Shown one piece after another: positions 1-13,147 of a DNA stretch of 64,000 nt (position 1 is its first letter; the number at the start of each line of letters is the position of its first letter). Under the pieces are notes generated by a model. The model searched no databases, was not told the origin of the DNA, and saw nothing but the letters and a program-made list of their open reading frames with translations. The stretch comes from Vicia villosa (taxonomy: Eukaryota; Streptophyta; Magnoliopsida; Fabales; Fabaceae), in the NCBI RefSeq assembly GCF_029867415.1, contig NC_081183.1:62322336-62386335 (forward strand). Direction: 5' to 3'. Both the position numbers and the translations under genes were made by a program.

Positions 1-3000
1 ATGGTGGGTTCCAGATCTACGAAAACAACAAATGGAAGTGCTTGCCTTGCCGACACCAGTTTTGCTGTAGATATAGTGTTGAATGAATGTTAATAGACAA
101 AGGGGATGATACAGTAACGATGAACAATTTTCTTTTTAGGGTTTAGAAAGGGGAAATTAATTTTATTTGTTTTAATAAGTTTAGTTTAATTTAGTAAATA
201 AAATAAAATAAAACAAAGGACATTTAAAATGTGATTAGCCACATGGAACTATCCACGTCACCAATAAAATCCACATAATGAAAAAAATTACACATCACCA
301 TATTTTTTATCAAAATTGAGAGAAGGGGACCAAAATTGTTTAAAATTAAAATAGAGGGACTGATTTCGTGAATAGATCATAATAGGGGGACCAAAACTGT
401 AATTTAGCCATAAATTTAATTATTAATTTTGAACTTACAATTACTATTTAAAATTATTAATTCAACTTCTTAGTATTATGGTTATCATTTATAATTAATG
501 CACATTAAAAATATAGACTAAGTATACTAAACAATGTGTATAATATTATCATAAAATTTTACTAAGTAATTATTACAATTTTATTTTATTTTTAATAATT
601 ATTATAATTTGTTTTTTTAACGCTAATAATAAGTAATTATTAGATTTTATTTATGTGATAGGTGGGTAATAATGAGAAATAATAAGTGCTTAAAATTTCA
701 AAATACAAGTCATAAAATTTTTTGATATCGAAATTAGGTTAGTAAAACAATTATTTTAATATCTTTCTTACTACAATATCAAAATTGATTTTTTTAACAT
801 TGGAGTCTTATAAACAATTAAATTAATTTTTAATTATTATTATTATATATTATTCTTAATTATACTAAATTTTATATGAATTTAAAGTTATTATTAGTCA
901 TATTTTGTTAAAAATTTATTATATTTCTTTTTAAAATAATTCAATGAAATATTAAATAATTTAATATTTTTAAAATTTCCTAAATTTTATAGAGCTAAAC
1001 GTCTATTATGAAATTGTCCTAGACAAAAAAATGGAGAAAATATTCATTTGAACCGAAATTTTAAGATGCCATGGAGTGTAAATATTCATTTAGAACTAAA
1101 ATTTGACGAGAAACTGTCATATATTTTAGGTTTGTAAAAGTTATAAATATGATATAATAAGAAGGATTTAAATCAGACATTTGACAGGAAGCTGTTATAA
1201 ATTTTAGGTTTGGAAAAATTGACTAATATCTCAAAATAATGTTAGTTGAATTGAAAAAAAAATGATTTTATTCAAATATGTAGTTTTACAATTAACTCCT
1301 CTGGATTCAACTAAGTTTTGTTAATTCATGTGGATTTACGGGTAGATGTAAATATATCTATGAGATACAGCTGTAGACGATTCATTTTAATGTTTATCTT
1401 TAAATTATTTCTCTTGCTGGTGTTTTAAATATTATTGTAAGTACGAATCAATACTTAAAAGTTGGTGCATATTATTAGCATAAATTTGTAACTATGTCAA
1501 TGTTAATCGATTAAAGAATGAATTCAAATTTTACAAATGATGATTTAGTAAACATGTGATGTGAATCCAAACGGAACCCGTGTGATAGTACGGATTTCTT
1601 ACTAGTTATTTTGATAATGTTGAATCAACCTAGTTAAATAGTGGTTTTTTTTTTAAAGAGTAACTCAATGATCCATTACACGAATCCGAATTTTGAAAGA
1701 GTGATAAATAAATACAATAGTTAGTTTTAGGTGACTAAACCTACTCCGAGGAGGTTGAGTAAGGGTTTGGAGCAGTAAAACCAAAATCTATTGTTATTGT
1801 TTATAGTGAGAAGTAGGAATTCAACATTGCAATGAGTTATGGTTTTGGTGGTTATTTGAATGTATTATTTTTTTATATGTAACATGTTTAAATGGATTAG
1901 AAATTGTTCCATAAAAGTGATCGAAAATGAAGAGTTACTTGGAAGGAAGCAAGGGAGGTTTGAGAGTTTAATTACGAAGCGAATCATTTAGTACAGACAG
2001 AAATGTTGGTTGAAAAGAAAATGAAGTTGCTATGACGTTGTTTAAAAAAGGAAACATGGTAGGAATACAATCCCATCTCTATGCCTTTGATGGGACACAA
2101 AGCAATATTATTTTGAGACTAGTAAATCGATAGATGTAGCAAAATTGTCATAGTGGCTAACAAGGGACCACTTGTCAAGAAACTGATCAATACCTTAAAG
2201 TAGAAAATGACATTTATATGTGATGTAATATATATTCCTTTCTCATAATCTTATTAAATTGGTATTGCTTTTGCTGCCTTTCGTATTTCTCTTTGAGATA
2301 AATGTGTTGCCATCAAGCATTTATGTTGTTGTTATTACTTTTGTATTTTGGAACCTTGAAACTGAGTCATGAACCAATTTCAAGCTATACCTATGGTGTC
2401 TATAGGTGCTCTTTACATCTCTCATGATACCACAATTTGTCAAAAACGTAGCATTTTGTTTTTAGTAACGGTAACTCTAGCTAGCTACTAGTTATAAATG
2501 AATTTTTATTATGATCATGAGATTTATATAAATCACTTCATCTGCATTCTTTCTTCTTAACATGCAATGCAAGCATTCATTGCATTCAAATATCATCAAA
2601 AGTATGATTTATGAAAGTTGCAGAAATGGGAGTTCCTTGCAGCCCAAAGCAACAGGTAACTATACTGTCACATTCTGTTTTGGACTGAAGGGAGCTCCTA
2701 GTTCTTCGCTTTCATCATTTTTATGTTTCAATTCAAAGGTTTTAACTTTCTTCTTACCAATTTTTTTATGCTTCATGTTATACCATACAAATACTCCGTT
2801 GTTGAAAAATATAACACTCTTATCCTTTTCTTCGTTATTTTACCTCCACGATTATTAAGATTATCTCATACTCAAATAATATGTAATATATGGCTAATGC
2901 TTTCTGCACAAGTTTCTCAAAAAAATTGATTTCTAGTAGTTTAGTTAGTCTAGCTCAAGATCATGAGATTGATATATACTTTTCATTCATATTAATTAAC

Positions 3001-3669
3001 ATTTGTAACTCGCACATGTTCCTTCCTATTTCATTTAGGAACCTGCTTGCAAAGGTCAACAAAAGGTTTACAAATACACAAAATTATCATAATAAAAAAT
3101 CTAATCAACATTTCAATATAGTATCAGATGAACCTCCGAACAATCTCGTGATCTCGATGCCAAACTCTCATTCATAACATGCAGTCGCAGACTCGTAGTC
3201 GTCGCTCAAACTCCTTCATTCACACTTCCATACTAATTTTCGCACACTTTGTTTTCCCTCATTTTAAGGAAAATTGACTTCAAAAACTACTTGCTACGGT
3301 GTTAATATGTTGTTGAACCTGTTATCAAAGCTCACAACCATCACCATTTTTTTGTAATTTCAAAAACTACAATAAAATTTGCGATAATTGTAGATTCTAA
3401 AGCGAATTGGGTCTTCAAATATTTCAAAATCTGAGAGCAACAAGATGAATTCCTGTTCGCATGAATTTCCAATGAAACGATTTGTCACATTTTTACCTGC
3501 AAGAACTTGGGACAACTATGCCAATGCCAAACTCTGTCAACTTCGCTCTAAGCTCAATAACAATCAGCTAGAAAATTCCTTCTCAAAATTTATCCCACTA
3601 TTAGTTCAATTCAGTTAGAAAGATAAAGCCGAATTTAGCGTGGAAGATAAAATATTAAAAGATAAAGCT
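1..3669. other. AT-rich intergenic DNA without a supported gene
   Basis: This is very AT-rich sequence with stops in all frames and only short chance ORFs, such as one of 98 codons at 2562-2858. Around 200-410 there is a degenerate stretch of the 'gggaccaaaactg' type common in plant repeats. I see no terminal repeats, poly(A) tail or conserved coding block, apart from the doubtful copia relic listed separately. Confidence 0.6.
2095..2260 (+). pseudogene. possible highly decayed Ty1/copia fragment
   Basis: Translating one plus frame gives a short stretch reading like the region between protease and GAG-pre-integrase of copia polyproteins. It has a block like IVIVANKGPLV, a stop, then a block like DVIYIPFSHNLI, which resembles the family's 'VLYVP...HNLISV' signature. 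There are several stops, no LTR and no flanking domain. It could equally be chance similarity in AT-rich DNA, so the call is weak. Confidence 0.2.
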
Positions 3670-3677
3670 AGAAGAGT

Positions 3678-4045
3678 CATGGTTTTAAATTGCGGTTGCG
3701 GTTGCGGATGTTGCGGTTGTGGTCATTGTGCTTGTTACGATGTGCATTACGGCCGTTGCGGCGTAAATTTTTAAAAGCAAGTGTTTGAAATATTATATTG
3801 AAAAACACTTAATGTTATGTTTTTTCATTATATAAGAAGTAAATTGAGTTTTAGAATTCTAATATATTATTTTTGATAAAAATACTTAAAAAACATGATT
3901 AAACTTGTCCGATGGGGTTCCTAATGTATCTGAAAACGAGATTTTAAAATCACACTGCAATTGCGGTCTGATGCGGTTGCGGAGACAACCGCATCCGCAA
4001 TATTGCAGGTGCAATTGCGGTTGCGGACCGCAATTTAAAACCATG
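3678..4045. mobile_element. hAT-like non-autonomous MITE
   Basis: A 368 bp unit is bounded by perfect 19 bp terminal inverted repeats, CATGGTTTTAAATTGCGGT at 3678-3696 and its reverse complement at 4027-4045. It is flanked by a perfect 8 bp direct repeat, AGAAGAGT, at 3670-3677 and 4046-4053. An 8 bp target-site duplication is the hallmark of hAT superfamily transposition. The ends are rich in GCGGTTGCGG subrepeats while the core is AT-rich. It has no coding capacity, so any transposase was supplied in trans. The perfect TIRs and TSD suggest a fairly recent insertion. Confidence 0.85.
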
Positions 4046-4053
4046 AGAAGAGT

Positions 4054-4592
4054 ACACCATAATTTATATTAGTCCAACTTTAAACAAGAAAGCCTAATCC
4101 AATTCCCAAAAATTTGCTCTAAGATTTCGGCTAACATCATGAGCTTTTATTATCACAGTATCAGCCAGCAACCTCCTTACACCATGTTTTAATTCTAATT
4201 CTTGTAACCTTTATATCACTTTGATTTATAATTACACCACAATGTAATTCAAACAACAAAATTACACAACTCTAACTTTATGTTTTTCGCTATGTCAACA
4301 CTAAAACAATGAATATGTGTATAAAACAATCTCTAAGAAAAGAGTGAGTAAGAGAGAAGAATACATAATCAGAATTTTATGATTTAGAAGAGTGCACAGG
4401 GGCTCTTTTATATAGGAGAAGAAATTTGACTAAGAAATAAAAAAATCCATGGACTCAGACCCCGAAGCCGCTCTCTAATCATTTAGCATGCATCACTAAT
4501 CGACTTGATCTAGCAAATTGGGAAACAATTTAGCCAGATTTGGAGCTTCATTGGTTAAGAGGCGAGTTCACTCTTTAACTGATTAGATACAT
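4054..4592. other. intergenic DNA between MITE and CACTA element
   Basis: AT-rich sequence with no open frame of note. A TATA-like 'tttatataggag' occurs near 4410, but no gene follows it. I see no repeat structure here. Confidence 0.5.
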
Positions 4593-5868
4593 CACTACAA
4601 GAAAACAACATATTAGCAGGGTGAGTTGGTCAGGTGTTAGTTACCTCGTAAATTAATGCACTTGCGGGAGTATTTAACCTCGCAATAAATAAATGTTTTT
4701 CCATCTCGCAACAAACGGTGGGAAGTTTGAAATTTTTGAAAAGAAAATTGCTAGGTGAAAAACACCCCAAAACTATGTTTTGAAAAAATTGGGGAGAAAT
4801 TATGTCTGAAATTTACTGATGGCACAATTTGAAATTTTTAAAAAGAAAGTTGCTAGGTGAAAAATGTAACGCCCATTTTTACCCCAAAGAAATTAAAAAT
4901 ATAAAACAGAATAAGATAGCATGCATATAACAAAGGGTGCTACAAGTCATTTCCAACATAATGAAAACCAACAAAACAGACATAATATAACCCCCTGATC
5001 ATTATCATAACACATATTCAAACTTCATGTTTCATTAGCTATGCCTAACGCAACGAAATAATTCTTTCTCAAAATATTTCCAATGATTATATCCCATACT
5101 TTAATCACCTACCAATTCATGTAAACAATATCATATCATCAATAACTCATAAGAATTCAAACGTCGGGCACAAAGGCTACTCAACATATTATCTCCAAAT
5201 ACAATACCAAATAAGAGAATATATCAATATCTCATAATAACAAATATGAGTTCAAATATCCCCTGTGTTACATGACCAGGGCATCGACACACTACCTAAT
5301 TAAACGGAATAACCAAACAGATCCTCGGCTAATCCTCGTGAAAAGCACCACTATTCTTCGGTACCTGAGCGATGTCACATAGAACATCATTCCTACAAAA
5401 GGGTGAGAGTTCACATCATTATAAATATAACATAAACATTGAATACAACATACAAACATCCAACGAATTCATCACGCTTCACAATCATAATGAGTTTTAC
5501 AATTATCGCATATAGCACAATTATCAATGATATCACATCAAGATAACAATTACCATTTATCACATATCATGCATCAAAATCAATCATCCTGATCCGGACG
5601 AGGAAACAAGCCACAACCAAAGTACAATCTCCCCATGAATGCATGTGCAACAAAACCAACAATATATGCAATTAAGATTATCACACAATCTTAATCATTC
5701 AAGCATATCACAATAATTTGAACACATCGAATTATCCACCAAATGTTGCACAACATACATACATCACCAATAAAGCATTCACATATCATTTATAAAATCA
5801 CAAATGAATATAGCATACAAGCCAATCCATGTTACCTTCACCAATCACCAAAAACACCATATACATAT

Positions 5869-8800
5869 TGTCGCCTCAGTTTTTTTTGTGGGATGCGAAC
5901 TGACTCCTCTTTTATTTTTGAGTTGTGAAAATCAGAGAGTCGCCACCGACTTTTATTTTATCCAATTAAGGAAAGGTTTATAAAAGAAACAGAAAAAGAC
6001 CTTAGAGAGATTTTGGGTTCGGGGGTAAGTTATACAAAGGGAAGGTGTTAGCACCCTTTGTATCCATCGTTATCCATGGGCTCTTAATTGCTTAGCTCAC
6101 TTGTTTGAATTGTTTGTTTTGCTTGAAATGCTTGTATGTGGTTTTAAATATTTTGTAAAGAATTAACCTTGTAATGATCCTTGTGCGGATGTATACAAAG
6201 TGTTTATCTTTCGAAAGATATTTTGATGGTTTGAAAAAGATTTTTAACTTCGTAATGATCCTTGTTTGGATATATACAAAGTGTTGTCTTTTTGAAAGTT
6301 TGTTTTAAAAAAAACAGTGATGTGTAAGAACTTTTGTTGTTTTTTTTTGTGATTGAGCAAGCAATTAGGAGGTATACCCTAAGTTTATAAGGTTCTTTCC
6401 TATTTCTTTAGAAAATTTTCCTTGACTGGATACAGAAGAAAAATTTGAATTGTATTTGAAACAGTAGAATTGATTTTGAAAAGAGTAATAGAGGGATTAC
6501 CCTAAGAGGCGCAAGTGTGATTGTGTTTTGTTTTCAGATATGTTATCTTTGAGATTAGTGATCTAGCGCTTCAATTTTATTCTTGTCATACATGGAGTTT
6601 TATATGTACAGGAATTAAAGTGCAGGAATGTAAAATGCGGAAAGTAAATCTACGCTATTACATCGATTGTGCGAGAAATGTAAACTACGCTATTTACATG
6701 AATTTGACAACCTATACACTTATCTATGAATTTAAATGGCAATAAGATAAAGGGAAAATACTTTTGGATTTTTGGATGGTTGATTTTAATTAAATTTAAT
6801 GCATAATTAATTTAATTAAAAGGTCAAGAATTAGAAATAAAATTTAAACCTAAAAAATTAAATTTAAAATATGTCCAAATTGTTTATTAGTTAATTCGAA
6901 AATAAAATTAATTTTTTTTTTGTGATTTTTGAAATGTTTTTGAAATTATTAAGTTAATTAACATATAATTATACAAATAATTATACACATAAATTAAACT
7001 TAAAGATAACAATATTCTAATTATGTACAAAATTAGTTCATGATATGTAAACTTAATTTAAAAAAAGAAATATTTTTTTCTGATTTTTTGATAGGTTAGA
7101 AATAATTAAAAGATAAATACATAAATATCATCTAATTAATTAAACAAAATATTATAATTATGAAGAAATATAAAATATTTTCATGTCAAAAATTAATTAA
7201 ACATTTTATCAATCTAAAAGTGAAATTAAAATTATTTTTGGATTTTTGAAAGTATTTTTAATTAATTATGCAAGAAAAAAAAAATTAATTAAGAAAATAC
7301 TAATATATATGATCCAGTGTGGCAGACCCTAAGGGTCTATGGTGAGCCTGCAAGGCAAGGAGCGTTAGATGAGGGGATCAGATTGATCTGATGGACACGG
7401 ATGCATGGTACAAGGCAATAGCTTAGAAAGCGAAGCACCAGATCTGGGGGCAAAACAAAACGTGCGTTTTTCAAACTGGCCAATCAGATGGCGCCACGCA
7501 GTCACCTTAAACCTCCAGCCCGTCGCCTTAGGTCTATAACCGTAGGTAAAGGTTTTACCTACAGTTTTTGTCCGTCGCTACAAACCTGCAACCTATCAAA
7601 ACTCTACACAAGCATAAAAAATTTATTGTGAGACCATGGTTGAGCTCGTATGGGTCTCACGAACTCAATAGAACCATTAATTTCCTGAAATTTTGCCTAA
7701 AACGAAGAACCCCAAAATAGAGCTCAAGAACCCTAAAATGGTAAGTGCTTCAAATGTCCATTAAAATCAAATTAAAGTTCCAGAAACGATCAGAGCATCA
7801 AACCAAACACAAGTATGCAATTACATCTTGTTAAATATGCATGTATGATTATATTTTTGTAGGCTTTTGTTTGAACAAACCGTGAGCTATGGAGCTTGAT
7901 TTAGGAGGCTTTGATTGATGGAAATGATTGGGATAGTTTCAGAATTACTTGAGGAACGTGTTTGGATGATTATTTGCACTTGAATCTAGCTTAAACTCAA
8001 AATTCGAATTTTAAATTTCTTTGAAATTTTCAAGTTTGATACAAGTATGTTTCTGGTTCAGAATTCGTGTGTGTGTGTTGCTGATGGACTCAAGCTATTA
8101 TATAGGCAAGATTGAGTGCTTAGAACTTAAGCAACCATGCTTTTCTTCCATACTTGAGTGCCTTTGAAATTTTGAATTTTTTATGAATAAAAGCTTTGAA
8201 AGTCTTGGCCATGGCTTCAATTTTCTTCACCCCTCTTGCCATAGGTCTTCTGTACCTCTATGCTTCAGAATTTGGATCAAACTTGGTGACTCAAGCTAAA
8301 GACAAAGCATTGGATCATTATCTTGGATCATTTCTTTTTTAATTTAACTTTAAATGAAGTAAAATTAAATCAAAAAAGAAATAAAAATGTTATGGGCCTA
8401 ATGTTGGTCGTGGGAGGCCTTAAACATTATTAGGAACATGTTTGGATCACAAATGCTTGGGCCCTTTTGGAAAAAAAAACAATTTTTATCAATGTTGGTT
8501 TCATGCATTTTCCCAAAAAATGACCAACTTCAACAAGGCATAACTCCCTCAATTTTGATCATATGAAGAAGTTCTTGTACTTTTTAGAAACCTCAAGATG
8601 TCCTCTACAATCTACTTTGGAAGCTTTTTTGCATTTGGAGAAGTTATCTTGATGTTATGGGCTTGGACAAAAAAACTGCTTTGTGTTGACTTTGAAAATG
8701 GCCTGTAATGTCTGAACTCATATTTTCCAAATGGTAAATCCAATGACCATGGGACCAATTTCATTTGAAATATAATTGAATTTCCTTCAAAATAAGCTTT

Positions 8801-10189
8801 GGTTGGAATTTTTCAGATGAACGAGGAAAGAGTTATGGTCGGTCAAAGTTCAGTTGAATTTTTAGGAGAAAACCCTAATTTTGAAACTTAGAGTTTTATT
8901 GATTTCTGAACTTTTCTTGACGATTTATGATCAACCATAGATCAAATGATGAATCTTTTGACAAAATATGGATGTTGACAAAAAAATTCATTTTTGACTG
9001 TCTGTTGACTGATTTTTGTGCAGTGTTGAGTCTCTGCTGATCATGTGATTATCAGAAGACTTCTAGAACAAAAATATTGGAATTTTGAAATGCAAAAGAT
9101 TGATTTGAATGATGGTACAAACACGGAGAATCGTGCTGTCAGCGAGTTTGACTGTTAACTGGCTGTCCGGGCATTAACGTAACAGTTAAAGTGAAAACTT
9201 TAAAGTTAATTTTTTCTTTTTGTTTTTGTTGTGTTAATGGTGAAAATTATTTACATGAGTTGTTAGAAAAACACAAACATAATAAATGAATAAAATATAC
9301 TGTACGCGAACGAAATTACTGATAATAATCTTGAGAAGGATTTAATGCACAAAAAAATAAATATTTAACAAGCAATAAACACACATAATATTATCTCGAT
9401 AATTAAGTGACAGTACAATAGTCAATACAATACTTAATACTGACAGTACAAATATTACATAATATAACGAACAGTACGACAAATATAATGAACGGTACGT
9501 TATTTGAAAGCGAAAGATACGACAAACTTTAAGTATGACGATTAAAAACCCATGCTATAAACAATAATATATAGATGTACGGGAGTGCAAGCATCCCAGG
9601 TCCGCATTTTTCAGGACTATGCAGATAGAAAAAGGACATGATCACCACAAAAACAGTGATGACAACAAGAAAAAACGTATCCACCCACTTTGCCATTTTT
9701 GCCGGGGAAGAAGAGAAAATAATTATGAGATAGTATGATAGAAATTTGGGAGATGAGTGAAATTTGATGTGAGAATTTATAAAAAAAAATGAGGGGTATA
9801 TATAGAGTGAAAAGAAGGATGGAGACGTTGGGGAATGAAGTGATACCGTACAAAAAAGGAAAGTTTGAGTGGTAGTAGGATTTGAAAGAAAGTGTATGGG
9901 ATAAAGTTAGGATTTGATTTGAAAGAAAGAGATTTGAAAAGAAAGGAAAAGATTTGAAAACAATAGTATAGTACAAAAATTAGTGGGAAACAAAACCAAT
10001 AATAATTTAATTGTTACCAGTATAGTCTGAATCCAAAATACCGTATAAAAAAATCCTAAAAACTGAGTATTCATAAAATCGGGATATTTATGAAATAAAA
10101 TCCAAGATTATATGAGACTCCCAATTTTTAGACAGAAGTATGTTGCCTTCTCTCTGAAAAAATATGCGGGCAAATTTTGGGGTATAACA
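5869..10189 (-). mobile_element. Ogre-type solo LTR (4.3 kb)
   Basis: On the minus strand the unit starts at 10189 with TGTTATACCCCAAAATTTG, very close to the start of the complete Ogre LTR in this window. It ends at 5869 with ...CTGAGGCGACA. Perfect CATAT duplications flank it (5864-5868 and 10190-10194). Near its U5 end, at about 6015-6065, is a block homologous to the U5 of the complete Ogre (the 'agggtgctaacacc' type motif seen in reverse). No internal domain is present, so it is a solo LTR. ORFs inside it, including a 119-codon one at 9617-9976, look non-functional. Confidence 0.8.
9796..9803 (-). promoter_or_regulatory. putative TATA box of the Ogre-type solo LTR
   Basis: TATATATA sits about 390 bp inside the U3 end of the minus-strand LTR, in the context ctatatatacccc when read on the minus strand. 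Its position relative to the LTR start suits a core promoter. No transcript evidence is available from sequence alone. Confidence 0.4.
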
Positions 10190-12114
10190 CATATACTAAA
10201 ATTCAAGTATCAAGTATACATTCATTTCCGATTCAAAACTTATCCAAATCTCTATTGAATAAATTATTAAAATACATGGAAATCACTCATAAAACATAAG
10301 CCTACAGGATCCCAATTCAAAGAATCAAAAATCATAAAATTTTATAAGAGGCCGCGCTACGCGCACTCTTACAGTCTCGCCTACGCTACGCGCCCATTCC
10401 TACGCTATGACGCGCCCTCTGTGATTTTGGGGAAAATTCTCCTTTTGATAGAACTTTCTAAAACTCGTTTTTAACCACAAAAACACACCCAAACAGCCAT
10501 TAATCATACATAGATAGGTTCCTATCATGGTTCTAATCATGGGTTATCAACACAACAACAAAACATGATTCTTCATTCAATTCCATAGATTTCTACATAA
10601 ACCCTAACATACAAAGTTATGGAAATTTGTAATTAAGAACACCTAACATGTATTCTACCCAATGTATATCATATACACCCATAATAACATAGATTTTCAC
10701 CCTTACCTTAGGTTGAATCTTCTAGTTCCTCCTCTTCCTTCACTTTCTTCATTTCTCCTTTTCTCTTGTGTTCTTACTTTCTCTTTCACAAAATGAGATA
10801 CTAACTTAATCCCTTCTCTTACTATCTCTATTTAGTTAATGGGCTTAGTTATTCTCACCTCCTTATTACTTCTATTTCTAATTATTAGGTCCACTAACTT
10901 ATTCTATCATTAGCTCACCTAATAACTCAAATAGCATAATTAACACATAATCACACAATTAAATTAATTATCACACCACATAATAATTAAATAAATAAAT
11001 AACTAATAAAGTAGTTATCTAAATAAAATCCGGGATGTTACAAAAAATACCCTGCAACTATGTTTTAGAGTCGTTGAGACTTGCTAGGTGATTTTCATCT
11101 CGCAATGTCTGTGTTAGTCAAACGTCCACCTGCCGCACTGTGCCATCAGTAAATGCCAGACATAATTTCCCCCCAACTTTTTTAAAACATAGTTGCGGGG
11201 TGTTTTTCACCTCGTAAGTTTGCTTTAAATACCACCACTTCAGTTTCCTTTCTCACATTCTAGATTCAACAAATTTCACTCTTTCATTCTCTCTTTCTCC
11301 CAGCCACGGTTCCACACTTCAAAACCCTCAAAATCTCTCAAAGCTTTCATTTTTAATATAAATCAACAATTTCAAGACTCAATTTACATCGAATCCATTA
11401 TTTAAGGTACACATATGAATTAAATTGTTTTTTATTTTATATTGGGTTGTATGAATTGGTTTAAGTTATGCATTTTTATTGATGTTTGTATCATGTAAGT
11501 AGTGATGATTAGATTTGTGTATAATATTTTAGAAATATTTTGATGAAATTTATATGATTTTGTGTATAAATATGTTAATATGTTAGAATATATGTATGTT
11601 AGAATAAATGCAGAATTAGTAAAATTGTTTAGAAATCTGTATGTGAAATTTTTAGAATTAGGTACACATTTTTTTTCTTCGTTTTTTCATAAATAAATAA
11701 TATAATAGATTTTAGTTAATTATTTTTGTAAAAGAGAAATATATTGTTATAAATATGATAAATATATATAGAATAATATATTATATTATTATAAATATTA
11801 AAAACTTTGTCAGGTGAAACTCAATTAGAAACTTTCTTTCTATTCAAAATTTGTCAGGTGAAATTCACCTCGCAACCTTCTGTCTATTATGCTTTGAACA
11901 TTCTGCTCTACACTGCTCTGAGATGCGTGCTCTATTCTTCTCAACTCTGGGACAGGTGTTGTGAGGTGAAATTCACCTGGCAAAGTTGCAAAGTGATAGT
12001 CACCTGGCTAATTTGTGAAGTGCTCTCCCCTTGCAACAATTAATGCGTTGCAGGATGATTTTTGCTTTTGCGAGGTGAAATTCAACTGGCTAATTGCAGT
12101 TTTTGGTAGCGCAT

Positions 12115-13021
12115 GTTATAATCAATTAGAGAGCGAAATTTCACATTCCTAATTGGCCAGGGGATTCCTAAATGATTAGATAGTAACCATCATTGGTTTT
12201 AAGAAAATATTTTGAAATAAATGAAGTTTTTAAAATCATTTTGGGTTTGTAAAAACAATTATTTACAAAAAATTTTGATTGTCATTTAAATTAACTTATG
12301 AAAAACTAGCTTACTTCTGGTTTTATCAAAAATATGAAAGCTACAATCAACATTAATTTGTTTTAAGCAAATGATTTAGTTCCTTGTGAAATTCTAAGCA
12401 ACTTTGATCTTTACACTTTTGCATTTGGTTGAAAAATGAGAGAGTTACCATTTTTAAATATTGAAAGTTTGAAATAAGATGTGATTCTGCAGCAAAAACA
12501 GATTTTTTCGAGGAGGAAATTGATTTCCAGGAAGTGGGAAACCAATTTCCACCACTAATTTTGACTTCTGGAATTGATTTTTCGAAGGAGAAATCGATTT
12601 CTCCATTTTAGGAATCGGGTTTCTTGAAGCCATCTTTGAAAAATATTAATTGTTTTTCTATCATTTTCTCAAATTGTTTGTGTGAGCAAACTAACTCCTT
12701 TTGAGCTAATTTTTTACACACTCCTTGTTTATGTGATATATTTTGTGAATATATTTTAAAAAATACAAAAATATTTTATTTTAATCATTTTAAATTAAAT
12801 CGGAAAATAGTGTTTTTATGCCTTTTAAGGCCTTTTAGTCAAAAACAAAAAATGTTTTCTTCACCAAATATCTTGATTAAATTTGTGTGACTATTTTAGA
12901 ACTTACCCTAGCTTCCTTTGAAGTTCATGACATGCTCCCTTAGTTGCTCATTTAGGGTTTGCACAACTTTAGAAAATGATTAGGCTTAAGTGTACATAAC
13001 CAAAAACCCTAATCTCATGAT
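12115..13021. other. non-coding flank left of the Sirevirus
   Basis: AT-rich DNA with no supported gene. Around 12500-12620 there are several degenerate copies of a 'gaaat(c/t)gatttc' motif. This stretch is continuous with 55989 onward once the Sirevirus is removed, so it may belong to the same old Ogre-type LTR fragment, but I cannot align it to one. Confidence 0.4.
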
Positions 13022-13026
13022 CCTTT

Positions 13027-13147
13027 TGTTAGAACAAGATTTGTTCTGATCAATATTCTTAGTTTTGATGATAACAATGTATATGAATTTTGTATGAGAT
13101 AATGTGGTACTCTAATCTTATGCAATTTCCATTTCAGGAATCACATA
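13027..13147 (+). repeat. Sirevirus 5' LTR, first fragment
   Basis: The first 121 bp of the 5' LTR match the start of the 3' LTR at 54854 almost base for base. The match stops at ACATA (13143-13147), where the Ogre inserted, and resumes after the second ACATA at 39083. Confidence 0.9.

Larger units (their letters stand above)
4865..11042 (-). mobile_element. Ty3/gypsy-type solo LTR, interrupted by another LTR
   Basis: The ends are TGTAACGCCC... and ...GGGATGTTACA, giving TG...CA termini with the TGTAAC/GTTACA inverted repeat typical of many plant Ty3/gypsy LTRs. The unit is flanked by AAAAA (4860-4864 and 11043-11047). Read on the minus strand it begins TGTAACATCCCGG. Removing the nested 5869-10189 unit leaves about 1.85 kb with no PBS, PPT or coding region, which fits a solo LTR left by LTR-LTR recombination. 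The homopolymer TSD is weak evidence by itself. The orientation is inferred from the TGTAACATCCCGG start. Confidence 0.6.
4593..12111. mobile_element. small CACTA-like DNA transposon split by nested LTRs
   Basis: The left end is CACTACAAGAAAAC at 4593, the classic CACTA terminus. The right end near 12098-12111 (GTTTTTGGTAGCG) is a degraded reverse complement of it. A 3 bp CAT flanks both sides (4590-4592 and 12112-12114), matching the 3 bp TSD of this superfamily. After removal of the nested LTR insertion (4865-11042 plus one TSD copy) about 1.3 kb remains, so the element is non-autonomous. Subterminal motifs of the 'aggtgaaattcacct' kind recur in both orientations, and the block near 4725-4830 reappears inverted near 11128-11216. 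The right end is mutated, so the exact boundary is uncertain. Confidence 0.6.

Noticed and set aside
2562..3177. Three short overlapping ORFs (98, 68 and 95 codons)
   Set aside because: Low-complexity Phe/Leu/Ser-rich translations, no homology that I recognise, no upstream promoter logic, and AT-rich DNA produces such frames by chance.
9617..9976. 119-codon minus-strand ORF inside the Ogre-type solo LTR
   Set aside because: It lies around and upstream of the LTR TATA box, is rich in Phe/Ser/Leu from T-rich DNA, and has no domain.
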